NCBI GenBank assembly: GCA_023382535.1
Contig: JAHDWA010000112.1
Coordinates: 1 to 21,598, forward strand
Direction: 5' to 3'
DNA length: 21,598 bases
DNA from: Anaerolineae bacterium
GTDB lineage: Bacteria > Chloroflexota > Anaerolineae > 4572-78 > J111
In this document: positions 14,566-21,558 of the stretch, one piece after another
How the letters are laid out: the number at the start of each line of letters is the position of its first letter
How positions within the stretch are numbered: the first letter of the stretch is position 1
The notes under the pieces: generated by a model
What the model was told of the DNA's origin: nothing
What the model saw: the letters and a program-made list of their open reading frames with translations, nothing else
Database searches by the model: none
Program-made: the position numbers and the translations under genes

Positions 14566-15642
14566 ATGGCGAATGAGGAACATCTTGAAATTCTGAGGCA
14601 GGGCGTCGAGGTTTGGAATCGGTGGCGAAGAGAAAATTGGCCTAACTTGATGCGACCTGATTTGCGCGGCGCGGATCTCAATGGGATGGATCTAAAGAAA
14701 ATCAATCTTAGCTTCGCAGAACTGAGCAATGCATCACTTTGGGAAGCAAAACTTAATGAGGCAAACCTCAGTCACGCAGCGCTTTGGGAAGCAAGACTCG
14801 TGCAAGCAGATCTCAGTGGCGCAAACCTCAGTCATGCGAGGCTTAAAGGGATTAATTTGGGTGGGGCAAATCTTATAGGAGCCATCCTAAGTGAGGCAGA
14901 TTTGAGCAACGTTGGCTTCCATTTGGCTGGTGCTAATCTTTCCCAAGCGAACTTGAGTGAGGCCAACCTTAGTAAAGCTAGGCTCGATAGAACAAATTTT
15001 AGTAAAGCGAACCTTACCAGGGCGAATGTTAAGAAAGCACACCTCTGGGAAGCGGATTTTCGAGAAGCGAATTTAAGTAGCGCAGATCTTAGCAACGCAA
15101 ACCTGAGTGGAGCCTTATTCTGGAAGGCATTACTCAATGGTGCAGACCTCAGCCACACAAGCCTCTTCCGGACGAACTTCAACGAGGCAAATCTTCAAAG
15201 AGCCAATTTTAGTCGAGCTAAATTAAGAAATACTAATTTTGGAGATGTTGATCTCAATACTGCCAAAGGACTTGATGCTATAGAACATCTCGGACCTTCG
15301 CACATTGATATCCATACTCTCTATCGCTCCAACGGCTTTATTTCTGAAGAGTTCCTACAAAAGGTTGGGGTTCCTAACGAACTCATAAGCTACCTTGAAA
15401 GAATAAAAAGCCCTGAGTGTTCATATACTCGTGAACAACTCGATGAATGGATCAAAAATAGTCAACAGTATTTAACAACAATCAATAGAAGCCTGAATCT
15501 TTTGAAGGAAAAAAAGGCCAAATACGGATTGGACGTACCTTTACATATCGAACATGAAATCCACGATTATGAGACAGAACGGGCAAAAACCGAAGACCAA
15601 CTTACTGAATATCAGCGGTTAAAAACACTTTACTATCCTTAA
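14566..15642 (+). CDS. Pentapeptide-repeat protein with a C-terminal helical module (possible effector-associated domain)
   Basis: 358 residues from the ATG at 14566. The resulting N-terminus MANEEHLEILRQGVEVW recalls the start of many pentapeptide-repeat proteins, whereas the ATG six codons upstream has no ribosome site. Residues about 37-235 are some 40 A(D/N)LSx repeats forming a right-handed quadrilateral helix, with a phase break near SNVGFHLAGANL. Residues 243-278 (GPSHIDIHTLY...GVPNELISYL) are a capping segment. Residues 285-358 are predicted helical and charged, with NLLKEKKAKYGLDVPLHIEH in the middle. That tail recalls short helical modules found at the ends of TIR/NACHT/CHAT-type conflict proteins in Cyanobacteria and Chloroflexi; this is from memory, not a search. 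The gene looks AT-richer than its neighbours, suggesting transfer. The function is unknown. Confidence 0.85.
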   Translation: MANEEHLEILRQGVEVWNRWRRENWPNLMRPDLRGADLNGMDLKKINLSFAELSNASLWEAKLNEANLSHAALWEARLVQADLSGANLSHARLKGINLGGANLIGAILSEADLSNVGFHLAGANLSQANLSEANLSKARLDRTNFSKANLTRANVKKAHLWEADFREANLSSADLSNANLSGALFWKALLNGADLSHTSLFRTNFNEANLQRANFSRAKLRNTNFGDVDLNTAKGLDAIEHLGPSHIDIHTLYRSNGFISEEFLQKVGVPNELISYLERIKSPECSYTREQLDEWIKNSQQYLTTINRSLNLLKEKKAKYGLDVPLHIEHEIHDYETERAKTEDQLTEYQRLKTLYYP

Positions 15643-15659
15643 CTGCCAGTAATGGAAAC

Positions 15660-15770
15660 CGACCAAGCCTGGGCCAGCGGCACATCGGCGATTTTAGCCA
15701 GTGGCGAGACCACGAGGTGTATCAACATACATTTGAACGTCTATTGCGGGATTTGCAAGCGGAGGAGTAA
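15660..15770 (+). pseudogene. 3' remnant of an effector-type (possibly TIR-domain) protein gene
   Basis: Starting 18 bases after the pentapeptide gene, in another frame, the sequence reads RPSLGQRHIGDFSQ followed by WRDHEVYQHTFERLLRDL and a TAA at 15768. This looks like a protein C-terminus: aromatic, then an amphipathic final helix, with well-behaved codons. There is no start codon, ribosome site or upstream part of the gene. The pattern (W-x-D-H-x-x-Y, then a helix with FERLLRDL) recalls the ends of TIR-type or other conflict-system effectors; the family is a guess, but a decayed gene end is well supported. The rest was probably deleted when the neighbouring pieces joined. Confidence 0.45.
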
Positions 15771-15773
15771 ATT

Positions 15774-15795
15774 TTACGAGCGGCCGCGCTCGTAA
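15774..15795. terminator. Perfect palindrome spanning the vapC stop codon
   Basis: Arms TTACGAGCG (15774-15782) and CGCTCGTAA (15787-15795) around GCCG. On the - strand it includes the last codons and the TAA of vapC. It is GC-rich and stable, but only a short AT-rich stretch without a clear T-run follows, so it may terminate weakly or protect the 3' end. Confidence 0.45.
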
Positions 15796-16166
15796 GGGAT
15801 CAGAATAGTGATGTCGGGCATAGGGTAATGCTTGATATTGCGGGTAACCAGTCCAGCTCCGGCCTGCTGGGCTGTGGCGGCAATCAGAGCATCGCCCAAC
15901 TCCAGCCGGTGGCTACGGCGATACTCGCGTAAGTATCGTCCCGCCTGTCGGGCTATAGCCTCATCAATGTTAAGAATAGCAAGCAGAGAGAGCAAGCGTT
16001 CCGTCCGCGTCTCTTCGCCGGGGCGCATTCCTCCCGAAAACTCGGTGACGGTCACTACCGAGATAGCCAGGGTTTCACCGGCAACGAGTTGTTGCGCGAT
16101 AAAATCAAGCGTGGCTCGGTGGCCGTGGAAATGGTCAATCAGAATATCGGTATCAATCAGTTTCAA
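15774..16166 (-). CDS. vapC: VapC-family PIN-domain toxin ribonuclease
   Basis: 130 residues, normal length for VapC. Acidic PIN residues are present: D5 (KLIDTDILID), E42 (TVTEFSGG) and D92 (LELGDALIAA), with N110 in TRNIKHYP at the fourth site. Such toxins cut specific RNAs, often initiator tRNA or rRNA, in a Mg-dependent way. The start is a TTG at 16166; no ATG or GTG fits the family N-terminus. It overlaps the antitoxin end by 14 bases, so translation is probably coupled and limited, as is usual for toxin-antitoxin pairs. The active site looks intact. Confidence 0.9.
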   Translation of the reverse strand: MKLIDTDILIDHFHGHRATLDFIAQQLVAGETLAISVVTVTEFSGGMRPGEETRTERLLSLLAILNIDEAIARQAGRYLREYRRSHRLELGDALIAATAQQAGAGLVTRNIKHYPMPDITILIPYERGRS

Positions 16167-16428
16167 TGGAGGTGACCCCTAACTCGTCTAAACGCCGTCC
16201 TTGCCGGACATCACTTACAAACTCAACGCCGTCCGTGGGTAAATCATCGCGGCCTGACCACATGCCAAAGGTTTCCATCAAAATTGACCGGATTTGGCTT
16301 TCAGGGGTTAAAATGATGCGTCCCACTTCGTCAACAGTCACCTCAAATTGGCTACCAATTGGAGCCAAGGGTTGTAATTCCGGGGGTAAACTCAATTGAT
16401 AACCTTCTTCCACCAACACTTTGATCAT
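16153..16428 (-). CDS. vapB: AbrB/MazE-like VapB antitoxin
   Basis: 91 residues from the ATG at 16428, chosen for the AGGAGGGC four bases upstream; a longer reading to 16455 would run through this ribosome site. The N-terminal half (IKVLVEEGYQLSLPPELQPL ... GRIILTP) is a swapped-hairpin AbrB-type DNA-binding domain. The C-terminal part (MWSGRDDLPTDGVEFVSDVR) is the segment that typically wraps the PIN toxin. It should neutralise the adjacent VapC and repress their shared promoter. The promoter element GTGGTATAAT lies about 32 bases upstream. Confidence 0.87.
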   Translation of the reverse strand: MIKVLVEEGYQLSLPPELQPLAPIGSQFEVTVDEVGRIILTPESQIRSILMETFGMWSGRDDLPTDGVEFVSDVRQGRRLDELGVTSIETD

Positions 16429-16459
16429 TATCGCCCTCCTGGTCAGGTAATGCAACGTT

Positions 16460-16469
16460 ATTATACCAC
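16460..16469 (-). promoter_or_regulatory. Extended -10 promoter of vapBC
   Basis: Reads GTGGTATAAT on the - strand, followed by ATAACGTTGC and then the vapB ribosome site. The small AACGTT palindrome at about 16455-16460 and the CCTG/CAGG dyad near the ribosome site are possible VapB contacts, but no clear operator is seen. Confidence 0.65.
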
Positions 16470-16515
16470 GTATTTGTAGAAACCGGACAAGCAGGCGGAG
16501 GGATAAGGAGAAAAG

Positions 16516-16971
16516 ATGAGCAACTTAACACGTACAGACGTTGAACAAATCATTAAGGCGGCTCGAGAGCGGGGAGAGAGGCCGAACCTCAGAGGGGCGG
16601 ATCTCAGCAATATGGGCCTGTTCCGAGCTGATTTGAGCGAGGTTGACCTGAGTCGGGCCAATTTGCGGCAGGCGAATTTGAGTAAGGCGAACCTCAGTAA
16701 AGCCAACCTGCAAAAAGCTATTCTGACCGGAGCCAGCTTGAGCGGGGCGAATTTGAGCGGCGCGGATTTAAGCCAGGCTGATTTATTTCAGGCAGGTTTG
16801 AGTGAAGCCAACTTGAGCGGCGCCAATCTCCAGGAAGCCGACCTGAACGGGGTCAATCTTAACAAGGCTGACCTGAGCAACACTGATTTAAAGGGAGCCA
16901 TCTACAGCGACTTTACAAAATGGCCGGTGAGCTTTGATCCTGCCAAAGCGGGGGCGATTAAGAAGTGGTAA
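16516..16971 (+). CDS. Small pentapeptide-repeat protein
   Basis: 151 residues. A short helical N-terminus (MSNLTRTDVEQIIKAARERG) leads into about 21 regular pentapeptides (residues 24-128: LRGADLSNM ... ADLSNTDLKGA). It ends with YSDFTKWPVSFDPAKAGA, a capping sequence common in this family after the last coil. There is no signal peptide, TM segment or second domain. The ATG has GGAG about six bases upstream. It is divergent from vapBC, with 87 bases between starts. Related small proteins include DNA-gyrase-protecting mimics such as Qnr and MfpA, but nothing here shows that activity, and most family members have unknown roles. Confidence 0.88.
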   Translation: MSNLTRTDVEQIIKAARERGERPNLRGADLSNMGLFRADLSEVDLSRANLRQANLSKANLSKANLQKAILTGASLSGANLSGADLSQADLFQAGLSEANLSGANLQEADLNGVNLNKADLSNTDLKGAIYSDFTKWPVSFDPAKAGAIKKW

Positions 16972-17038
16972 TGAGTCATAACTCTGGCGACTCCTGTTCC
17001 AATAATTCCCAAGCGCGGCTTAATTTGTCAGCAGGGAC

Positions 17039-17067
17039 TTGATAGTTATGCAAAGTTCTGGTACAAT
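17039..17067 (+). promoter_or_regulatory. Promoter of the xerC/D-like gene with a long leader
   Basis: TTGATA (17039-17044), 17 bases, TACAAT (17062-17067), with TG at 17059-17060 making an extended -10. The predicted start near 17074 leaves about 170 bases of leader before the ATG at 17243. The leader has no ORF of note and only short hairpin potential (for example CGCTG near 17102 with CAGCG near 17156). The rest of the 271-base gap 16972-17242 shows nothing else recognisable. Confidence 0.6.
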
Positions 17068-17242
17068 TGGCTTAAGCTTAATTCCCCCTTTTATCTCAGT
17101 CGCTGTCTGCAGGTCTGCCACAGTTATAAGTTTAGGTTTCACTGATTTATGGCAGCGAGTTGTAGCTTATTAACCTGACGTCGGAATAATTTCAGGTGAT
17201 TATTTGCGTCACTACTTTTAAGGTCTGCGTGAGGAGTAGACA

Positions 17243-18133
17243 ATGAAAGATAGAATTCAAGGCTTCCTTAATTTTCTTGCTGCAGAGAAGGGTTACGCCG
17301 AAAACACTATTGCCGCATATCAAAATGACCTGGGGCAATTTTTCTTGTATATCCAGAAGAAAACGGATGACAAGGTAGAAAACTGGGCTCAAGTCAAGAA
17401 GAGCGTCATTATTGACTATATCGAGCGGATCAAAAGCGGCAGCTATACCTCCTCAACTGTGGCCCGTAAGGTAGCCGCCATCAAATCTTTCTTTCATTTT
17501 CTGGTGGCCGAGGGCGACTTGAAAGAGGACCCCACCCTCACCCTTGACTCACCCAAGGTAAAGAAGCGCTTGCCCAAAGCGATTTCGATGAATGAAGTTG
17601 ACCAGCTTTTGCAGGCCCCGGCCGGGCAGAACGGTCCCAAAGCCGAACGTGACCTGGCCCTGCTGGAAATGCTCTACGCGTCCGGCATGCGCGTCACCGA
17701 GCTGGTCTCGCTGAATGTACCTGATATAGAGATTGACGGCAACAGCGGCCGGGTCCGGGTTAAAGGTAAAAAAACCAATTCCAAGGCGCGGGAGATCCCA
17801 ATTACCGGCTCAGCCCTGACGACCCTCAAGACCTACATTCGGCATGGCCGGGAGCAGTTGGTCCACGACCCGAACGAGACGGCTCTTTTCCTCAATAACC
17901 GAGGCCAGCGGCTCACCCGCCAGGGCCTGTGGCTGATCATCAAGCATTACGTTGAAGCCGTCGGCATTTCCACCGAGGTGACGCCTCACACGCTGCGCCA
18001 CTCCTTTGCCGCGCATAAATTGAGCCAGGGTAAATCATTGCAGGATATTCAAAAATTATTGGGGCATGCTAATATTTCGACGACTCAGGTGTATGCTCAT
18101 CTCAGCCAGGAAAGCGAAAAAGAAGCGCGTTGA
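17243..18133 (+). CDS. XerC/XerD-like tyrosine recombinase
   Basis: 296 residues, the usual length for Xer proteins. The SAM-like N-terminal DNA-clamp domain is at about 1-95 (FLNFLAAEKGYAENTIAAYQ) and the catalytic domain at 115-290. All catalytic residues are visible: R150 (ASGMRVTEL), Lys176 (RVKGKKTN), H249 and R252 (TPHTLRHSF), H275 (LLGHANIST) and Tyr284 (TQVYAHL). It could be the housekeeping chromosome-dimer resolvase acting at dif, or an integrase-type paralogue of the neighbouring accessory island. Its length and N-terminus favour Xer. A good GAGGAG ribosome site precedes the ATG. No dif-like site could be identified by eye. Confidence 0.92.
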   Translation: MKDRIQGFLNFLAAEKGYAENTIAAYQNDLGQFFLYIQKKTDDKVENWAQVKKSVIIDYIERIKSGSYTSSTVARKVAAIKSFFHFLVAEGDLKEDPTLTLDSPKVKKRLPKAISMNEVDQLLQAPAGQNGPKAERDLALLEMLYASGMRVTELVSLNVPDIEIDGNSGRVRVKGKKTNSKAREIPITGSALTTLKTYIRHGREQLVHDPNETALFLNNRGQRLTRQGLWLIIKHYVEAVGISTEVTPHTLRHSFAAHKLSQGKSLQDIQKLLGHANISTTQVYAHLSQESEKEAR

Positions 18134-18182
18134 GCCAAAAGATGTTTGGTTGAGCTGGTCCAAAAAAATTAGAGGTCCCATT

Positions 18183-18199
18183 ACGGGGAATTACCCCGT
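18183..18199. repeat. Short hairpin after the xer gene
   Basis: ACGGGG / CCCCGT six-base stem with an AATTA loop, 50 bases after the recombinase stop and directly before the larger terminator-like palindrome. It may be part of the same composite repeat. Confidence 0.4.
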
Positions 18200-18213
18200 T
18201 CTACGTAAAACGT

Positions 18214-18268
18214 AAAGCGTAAAACGTAATGATTTTGGGTTATCACCCCTTACGTTTTACGCTTTTTT
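18214..18268 (+). terminator. Strong stem-loop terminator, possibly a repeat element
   Basis: AAAGCGTAAAACGTAA (18214-18229) and its exact complement TTACGTTTTACGCTTT (18250-18265) around a 20-base loop, with T-run 18263-18268. The left side is preceded by a second copy of CGTAAAACGTAA (from 18204), so two alternative left arms could pair with one right arm. It ends the recombinase transcript and lies 27 bases before the purine phosphorylase start. Confidence 0.75.
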
Positions 18269-18295
18269 ATTTCAGGAGGCAGAAAGTCTAAACTG

Positions 18296-19150
18296 ATGGA
18301 CGCACACAAAGATTTTTTCAGTGACGATGCCTATCCGCAGGCAGCTAATTACATCCGGCGCAAAACCCACCACCAGCCCAAAGTTGGCCTGATCCTGGGT
18401 TCGGGCCTCAGCCCGCTGGCCGACGAAATTGAGCATGCCGATCATGTTCCCTATACCGAGATTCCTTATTTTCCGGTTTCCGGGGTGGCCGGACATGCCG
18501 GCAAGCTGGTTATCGGCGAGTTGGCCGGGAAATCGGTGCTGGTTATGCAGGGCCGGACCCATTTTTACGAGGGTTACTCCATTCAGCATATCACCCTGCC
18601 GGTGCGGGTCATGCGGCTGCTCGGCGTGCAAACCTTGATTGTGACCAATGCGGCCGGAGGGCTTAACCAGAGTTTTACCGCGGGCGATCTGATGCTGATT
18701 ACCGACCAGATCAACCTGGTCGGGATGGCCGGCTATCATCCTCTGCGCGGCCCCAACCTGGCCGAGTTTGGCCCGCGTTTTCCCAGCATGACCCACGCTT
18801 ATGACCCGGTGCTGCTGGCGCTGGCTCGCCAGGCGGCTGCGGAGTTGAACTTAAAGCTGCAGGAAGGGGTTTATATTTGTCTGGCCGGTCCTTCGTTTGA
18901 AACCCCGGCGGAAAACCGCTTTCTCCGCCTCAGCGGCGCCGACGCCGTCGGCATGTCTACCGCTCACGAAGTCGTGGTCGCCAATCACGCCGGGATGCGG
19001 GTTCTCGGTATCAGCACCATTACCAATATTTCCATCCTGGAGACCACTTCAACCGCCGAAACCACCCACGAAGAAGTACTGAAAACCGGCAAAGTAGTGG
19101 TCCCAACATTGACAGCGCTGCTCAAGGGTATTTTGGCCAAACTCGACTGA
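18296..19150 (+). CDS. punA: Purine nucleoside phosphorylase (trimeric PNP type)
   Basis: 284 residues, standard length. It cleaves purine (deoxy)nucleosides with phosphate to the free base and (deoxy)ribose-1-phosphate in purine salvage; cytosolic. Family motifs: ILGSGLSPLAD (33-43) with the phosphate-binding loop, QGRTHFYEGY (85-94), TNAAGGLNQSFTAGDLMLI (117-135), GPSFETPAE (198-206, E202 in the base pocket), VGMSTAHE (218-225) and TNIS (243-246), where N244 is the purine-contacting Asn. An AGGAGG lies 16 bases before the ATG, longer than ideal, but no better in-frame start exists. It sits alone between the xer terminator and a weak GC-rich hairpin at 19158-19170. Confidence 0.95.
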   Translation: MDAHKDFFSDDAYPQAANYIRRKTHHQPKVGLILGSGLSPLADEIEHADHVPYTEIPYFPVSGVAGHAGKLVIGELAGKSVLVMQGRTHFYEGYSIQHITLPVRVMRLLGVQTLIVTNAAGGLNQSFTAGDLMLITDQINLVGMAGYHPLRGPNLAEFGPRFPSMTHAYDPVLLALARQAAAELNLKLQEGVYICLAGPSFETPAENRFLRLSGADAVGMSTAHEVVVANHAGMRVLGISTITNISILETTSTAETTHEEVLKTGKVVVPTLTALLKGILAKLD

Positions 19151-19297
19151 AAAAATATGGGCCTAGCCCAACATAATTTGCTCCTATGCTTCCCTCTTTG
19201 TATACTTGGATTGAATATTATTGGGTTAATTTTTTTGCTCGCAACGAGTAGACACTCTAAAATATACCCCTTTGCGTTTTAGGGGACTCATCTCATC

Positions 19298-20029
19298 ATG
19301 CTGGAATTTCTCAGGCCCATCGCCTTATTCGACACCTGGCTTTACTTTGGTTTGGGGCTGGTTGCGCTTTTTTTTATCAGGATCATTTGGCTGGCCCGCC
19401 GCGACCGGATGCGTTCCATTTTTACCCTGGAGCGCGAACATGCCAATGCCCGGATGACCCGGGCGTTTATTGGTCTCATGGTTATCTTGAGTTTAGCCCT
19501 GGGCATTTACTACCTCAGCATCGTCACCCCGACCATTGTGCCGCCGCCCCAGGATACACCCACGCCAACGCCGATCATTGCCCTGCCGCCGACCCCAACC
19601 CCGCCGCCCCTTCTACCAACGCCCACGCCTTCGTTGACACCCACCCCCACGCTTCCACCGCCTACCTTCGAGGTGGAAGTGACGCCCACGGCGACAACAG
19701 CCACCGTGCCTGTGATCGGGCAGACGCCGAACTGCCCTAATCCTAACGCCAGGATTACCCAGCCCGGCGATGGCGCCCGCGTAAGCGGGGTGATCCAAAT
19801 CAGCGGAGCAGCGATGGTGGACAACTTTGATTACTACAAATTTGAGTTTCGCCCGCCCGGCGGCGAGTGGTCTTTTATCCAGAGTTACGATAACGCCGTT
19901 CTGGGCGGCGCTCTTGGCTCGTGGAACACCGGCACCGCCGCGCCGGGGGAGTATGAATTTAGATTAGTGGTGGTGGATACGATCGGCAACTATCCCGAAC
20001 CCTGTGTGATCCGGTTGATTGTACAATGA
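19298..20029 (+). CDS. Two-TM membrane protein with Thr/Pro stalk and extracellular Ig-like domain
   Basis: 243 residues. Two hydrophobic helices (about 13-33 and 56-76) flank a short basic cytoplasmic loop, then a Pro/Thr stalk (78-145) and a C-terminal beta domain (146-243) with C146 and C236, which could form a disulfide. The segment ITQPGDGARVSGVIQISGAA is the start of an Ig-like domain seen in Chloroflexota surface proteins and after penicillin-binding modules (from memory). There is no enzymatic motif. The gene overlaps the next as ATGA, so it is translationally coupled to the DprA-like protein. The 147-base gap before it contains no gene. Confidence 0.82.
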   Translation: MLEFLRPIALFDTWLYFGLGLVALFFIRIIWLARRDRMRSIFTLEREHANARMTRAFIGLMVILSLALGIYYLSIVTPTIVPPPQDTPTPTPIIALPPTPTPPPLLPTPTPSLTPTPTLPPPTFEVEVTPTATTATVPVIGQTPNCPNPNARITQPGDGARVSGVIQISGAAMVDNFDYYKFEFRPPGGEWSFIQSYDNAVLGGALGSWNTGTAAPGEYEFRLVVVDTIGNYPEPCVIRLIVQ

Positions 20030-21174
20030 CTGACTATCCTGAATTGATTTACTGGCTGGCTCTGATTAATGAGAGCCACTTAAAATTAAATGTGGTCAAA
20101 CCCATTATCCAGCAGTGGTGTTTTGGCGAGCAGCGGACCCTGGCCCAGTTGTTTGAACTGTCACCCTGGGAATGGGCGACTCGCTTCGGCCTGTCGGATG
20201 AAGAGGCCAACCGGGCCGTTGGCGCCGTTAAGAGGCTGGACAAACAGGCCGCGCTGGTGGGACAGTGGCAGGCCCAGAAAATTGAGCCGCTTATCCGCAC
20301 CGACCCCCGCTACCCCAAACGGCTGGTCGCCACGCTGCCGGCGGCCAAGCAGCCCTTGATCCTGTGGGCGCGAGGTCCCCTCAGCCTGCTTCAGGAGCCG
20401 GGCGTGGCTGTCCTGGGCAGCCAAACCCCGGACGAAGCCACCGCTGACCTCATCAACGAGATTATGCACACTCTGACCGGCGAGGAGATCAACCTGATCA
20501 GCGGTTACGGGCGCGGCCTGGATCGGGCCACCTTTGAAACCATGCTGGCGACCGACGGCGGGCGGGCAGTGACGGTTCTGCCCATGGGCCTCGGCGCTTT
20601 TGCCAAGTCTACTTCCAAATTGGAAGGAGCGCTGGCCCAGGAGCGGATTGTGCTGGTCAGCCCCTTTGCGCCGGACACACCCTTTCAGGAAAAGTTGGCC
20701 GAAGCCCGTAATCTTTTGATTGACCACCTGGCCCTGGCTCTGCTTATTCCCCAACCCGACGAAGAGGCCCAGGCGCGCGGCAGCGCCGCCCTGGCACGCG
20801 GCCTGCCCGTTTTTGTCGGCCTGACCGACACCGCCGGCAACCGGGCCTTGATTGACCAGGGCGCTTACCTGCTCACCGACGCCGGCGAAGTGGTCGAGAT
20901 GGTCCAGCAGGCGATGATTGATACCGTCTTTGCCGAAGAAGAGACCCTGCCTGCCGCTGTTTTGCCCACCGCGCCCATACCCACCCCGGCTCCGGCGGCC
21001 CCACCGAGCACCGACGCGGATTACAATCTGCCCGTCGAAGAGGTCGAGCCGATTGACAGCGAGGAAGCCCTGGAAATTTTGTCGCTGGGCGGCAACGTGC
21101 CGGAGATCCTGCGGAAGCGGCTGAAGAAAGAGGATGAGGGAGGCGAGGAGGCGAAGAAGAAGGGGAAGAGGTAG
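20026..21174 (+). CDS. Divergent DprA/Smf-like (SLOG-fold) protein
   Basis: 382 residues. Residues 85-300 align with the DprA Rossmann core: DPRYPKRL and LILWARGPLSLL (93-122), VAVLGSQTP (127-135; DprA usually VGSR), LISGYGRGLDRATFE (157-171; usually SGLARGID..AH), VTVLPMGL (182-189), then EARNLLIDHLALALLI (226-241; DprA FPxRNRII). DprA loads RecA on incoming ssDNA during transformation, and the residues that differ lie in its ssDNA-binding and conserved loops, so function may differ. Residues 1-75 resemble the helical N-terminal region. A Pro/Ala linker (310-345) and an acidic then Lys-rich tail (365-382) replace the usual winged helix. It starts inside the stop of the Ig-like membrane protein gene. 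Confidence 0.75.
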   Translation: MTDYPELIYWLALINESHLKLNVVKPIIQQWCFGEQRTLAQLFELSPWEWATRFGLSDEEANRAVGAVKRLDKQAALVGQWQAQKIEPLIRTDPRYPKRLVATLPAAKQPLILWARGPLSLLQEPGVAVLGSQTPDEATADLINEIMHTLTGEEINLISGYGRGLDRATFETMLATDGGRAVTVLPMGLGAFAKSTSKLEGALAQERIVLVSPFAPDTPFQEKLAEARNLLIDHLALALLIPQPDEEAQARGSAALARGLPVFVGLTDTAGNRALIDQGAYLLTDAGEVVEMVQQAMIDTVFAEEETLPAAVLPTAPIPTPAPAAPPSTDADYNLPVEEVEPIDSEEALEILSLGGNVPEILRKRLKKEDEGGEEAKKKGKR

Positions 21175-21309
21175 TTGTGCATTACTTAAAAGCCTTACGA
21201 GAGAATTTGTGACCAAAATTGAGGCATAAACCGTGACCAGCCCCCTCTAACAAACTCTACTTACTTTAGTTCCCCAATTAATTATGATGATGAGTAGGAA
21301 GATAGTTGG

Positions 21310-21558
21310 ATGAATGAAAATTCCTTACCTATCGCTTGGGTAGGCGCATTAACTATTCTTTTTGCAGCAGACAGAACCTCAACAGAAAATTTCATAGACA
21401 GTCAAAAACTGGAGCGAAACCCAGTTGGACGTACTCTTTTTGGGCTTTTTCTAGCCGTCGCTCTACCCTATCTATTACCAATCCTATTGATATTGTTGAA
21501 TTTAGTGCGAGGAGATAGGTCTGTTTTCGGATTTTTTATCCTGGAGAGTATTCGGTAA
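21310..21558 (+). CDS. Small putative membrane protein, unknown
   Basis: 82 residues. A hydrophilic start, then one clear hydrophobic stretch (about 43-67, LFGLFLAVALPYLLPILLIL), and a short polar end. An AGGAAG lies 10-12 bases before the ATG. I do not recognise a family. Base composition is AT-richer than the upstream DprA-like gene. It could be a small accessory membrane protein or a chance ORF; no homology-type evidence is visible. The 135-base gap before it shows no clear promoter or structure, and the last 40 bases of the window hold nothing recognisable. Confidence 0.45.
   Translation: MNENSLPIAWVGALTILFAADRTSTENFIDSQKLERNPVGRTLFGLFLAVALPYLLPILLILLNLVRGDRSVFGFFILESIR

Noticed and set aside
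14660..15240. Regular 15-base periodicity resembling a CRISPR or minisatellite (also 16585-16900)
   Set aside because: It is the pentapeptide coding repeat. There are no constant repeats with unique spacers and no cas genes in the window.
15652..15795. Small ORF starting at ATG 15652 between the pentapeptide gene and vapC
   Set aside because: No ribosome site, unlikely composition, and it crosses the vapC end. The other frame carries the protein-like gene remnant.
19158..19170. Intrinsic terminator after the purine phosphorylase gene
   Set aside because: Only a 5-bp stem (TGGGC/GCCCA) with no T-run after it; too weak to call.
20161..21216. Long minus-strand open frame opposite the DprA-like gene (351 codons)
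   Set aside because: The + strand frame has clear family motifs, a coupled start and sensible composition. The opposite frame has low-complexity Gln/Gly/Arg content and no recognisable domain, so it is a GC-driven shadow. The same holds for frames opposite the lipoprotein (10421-11110) and the phosphodiesterase (13731-14228).
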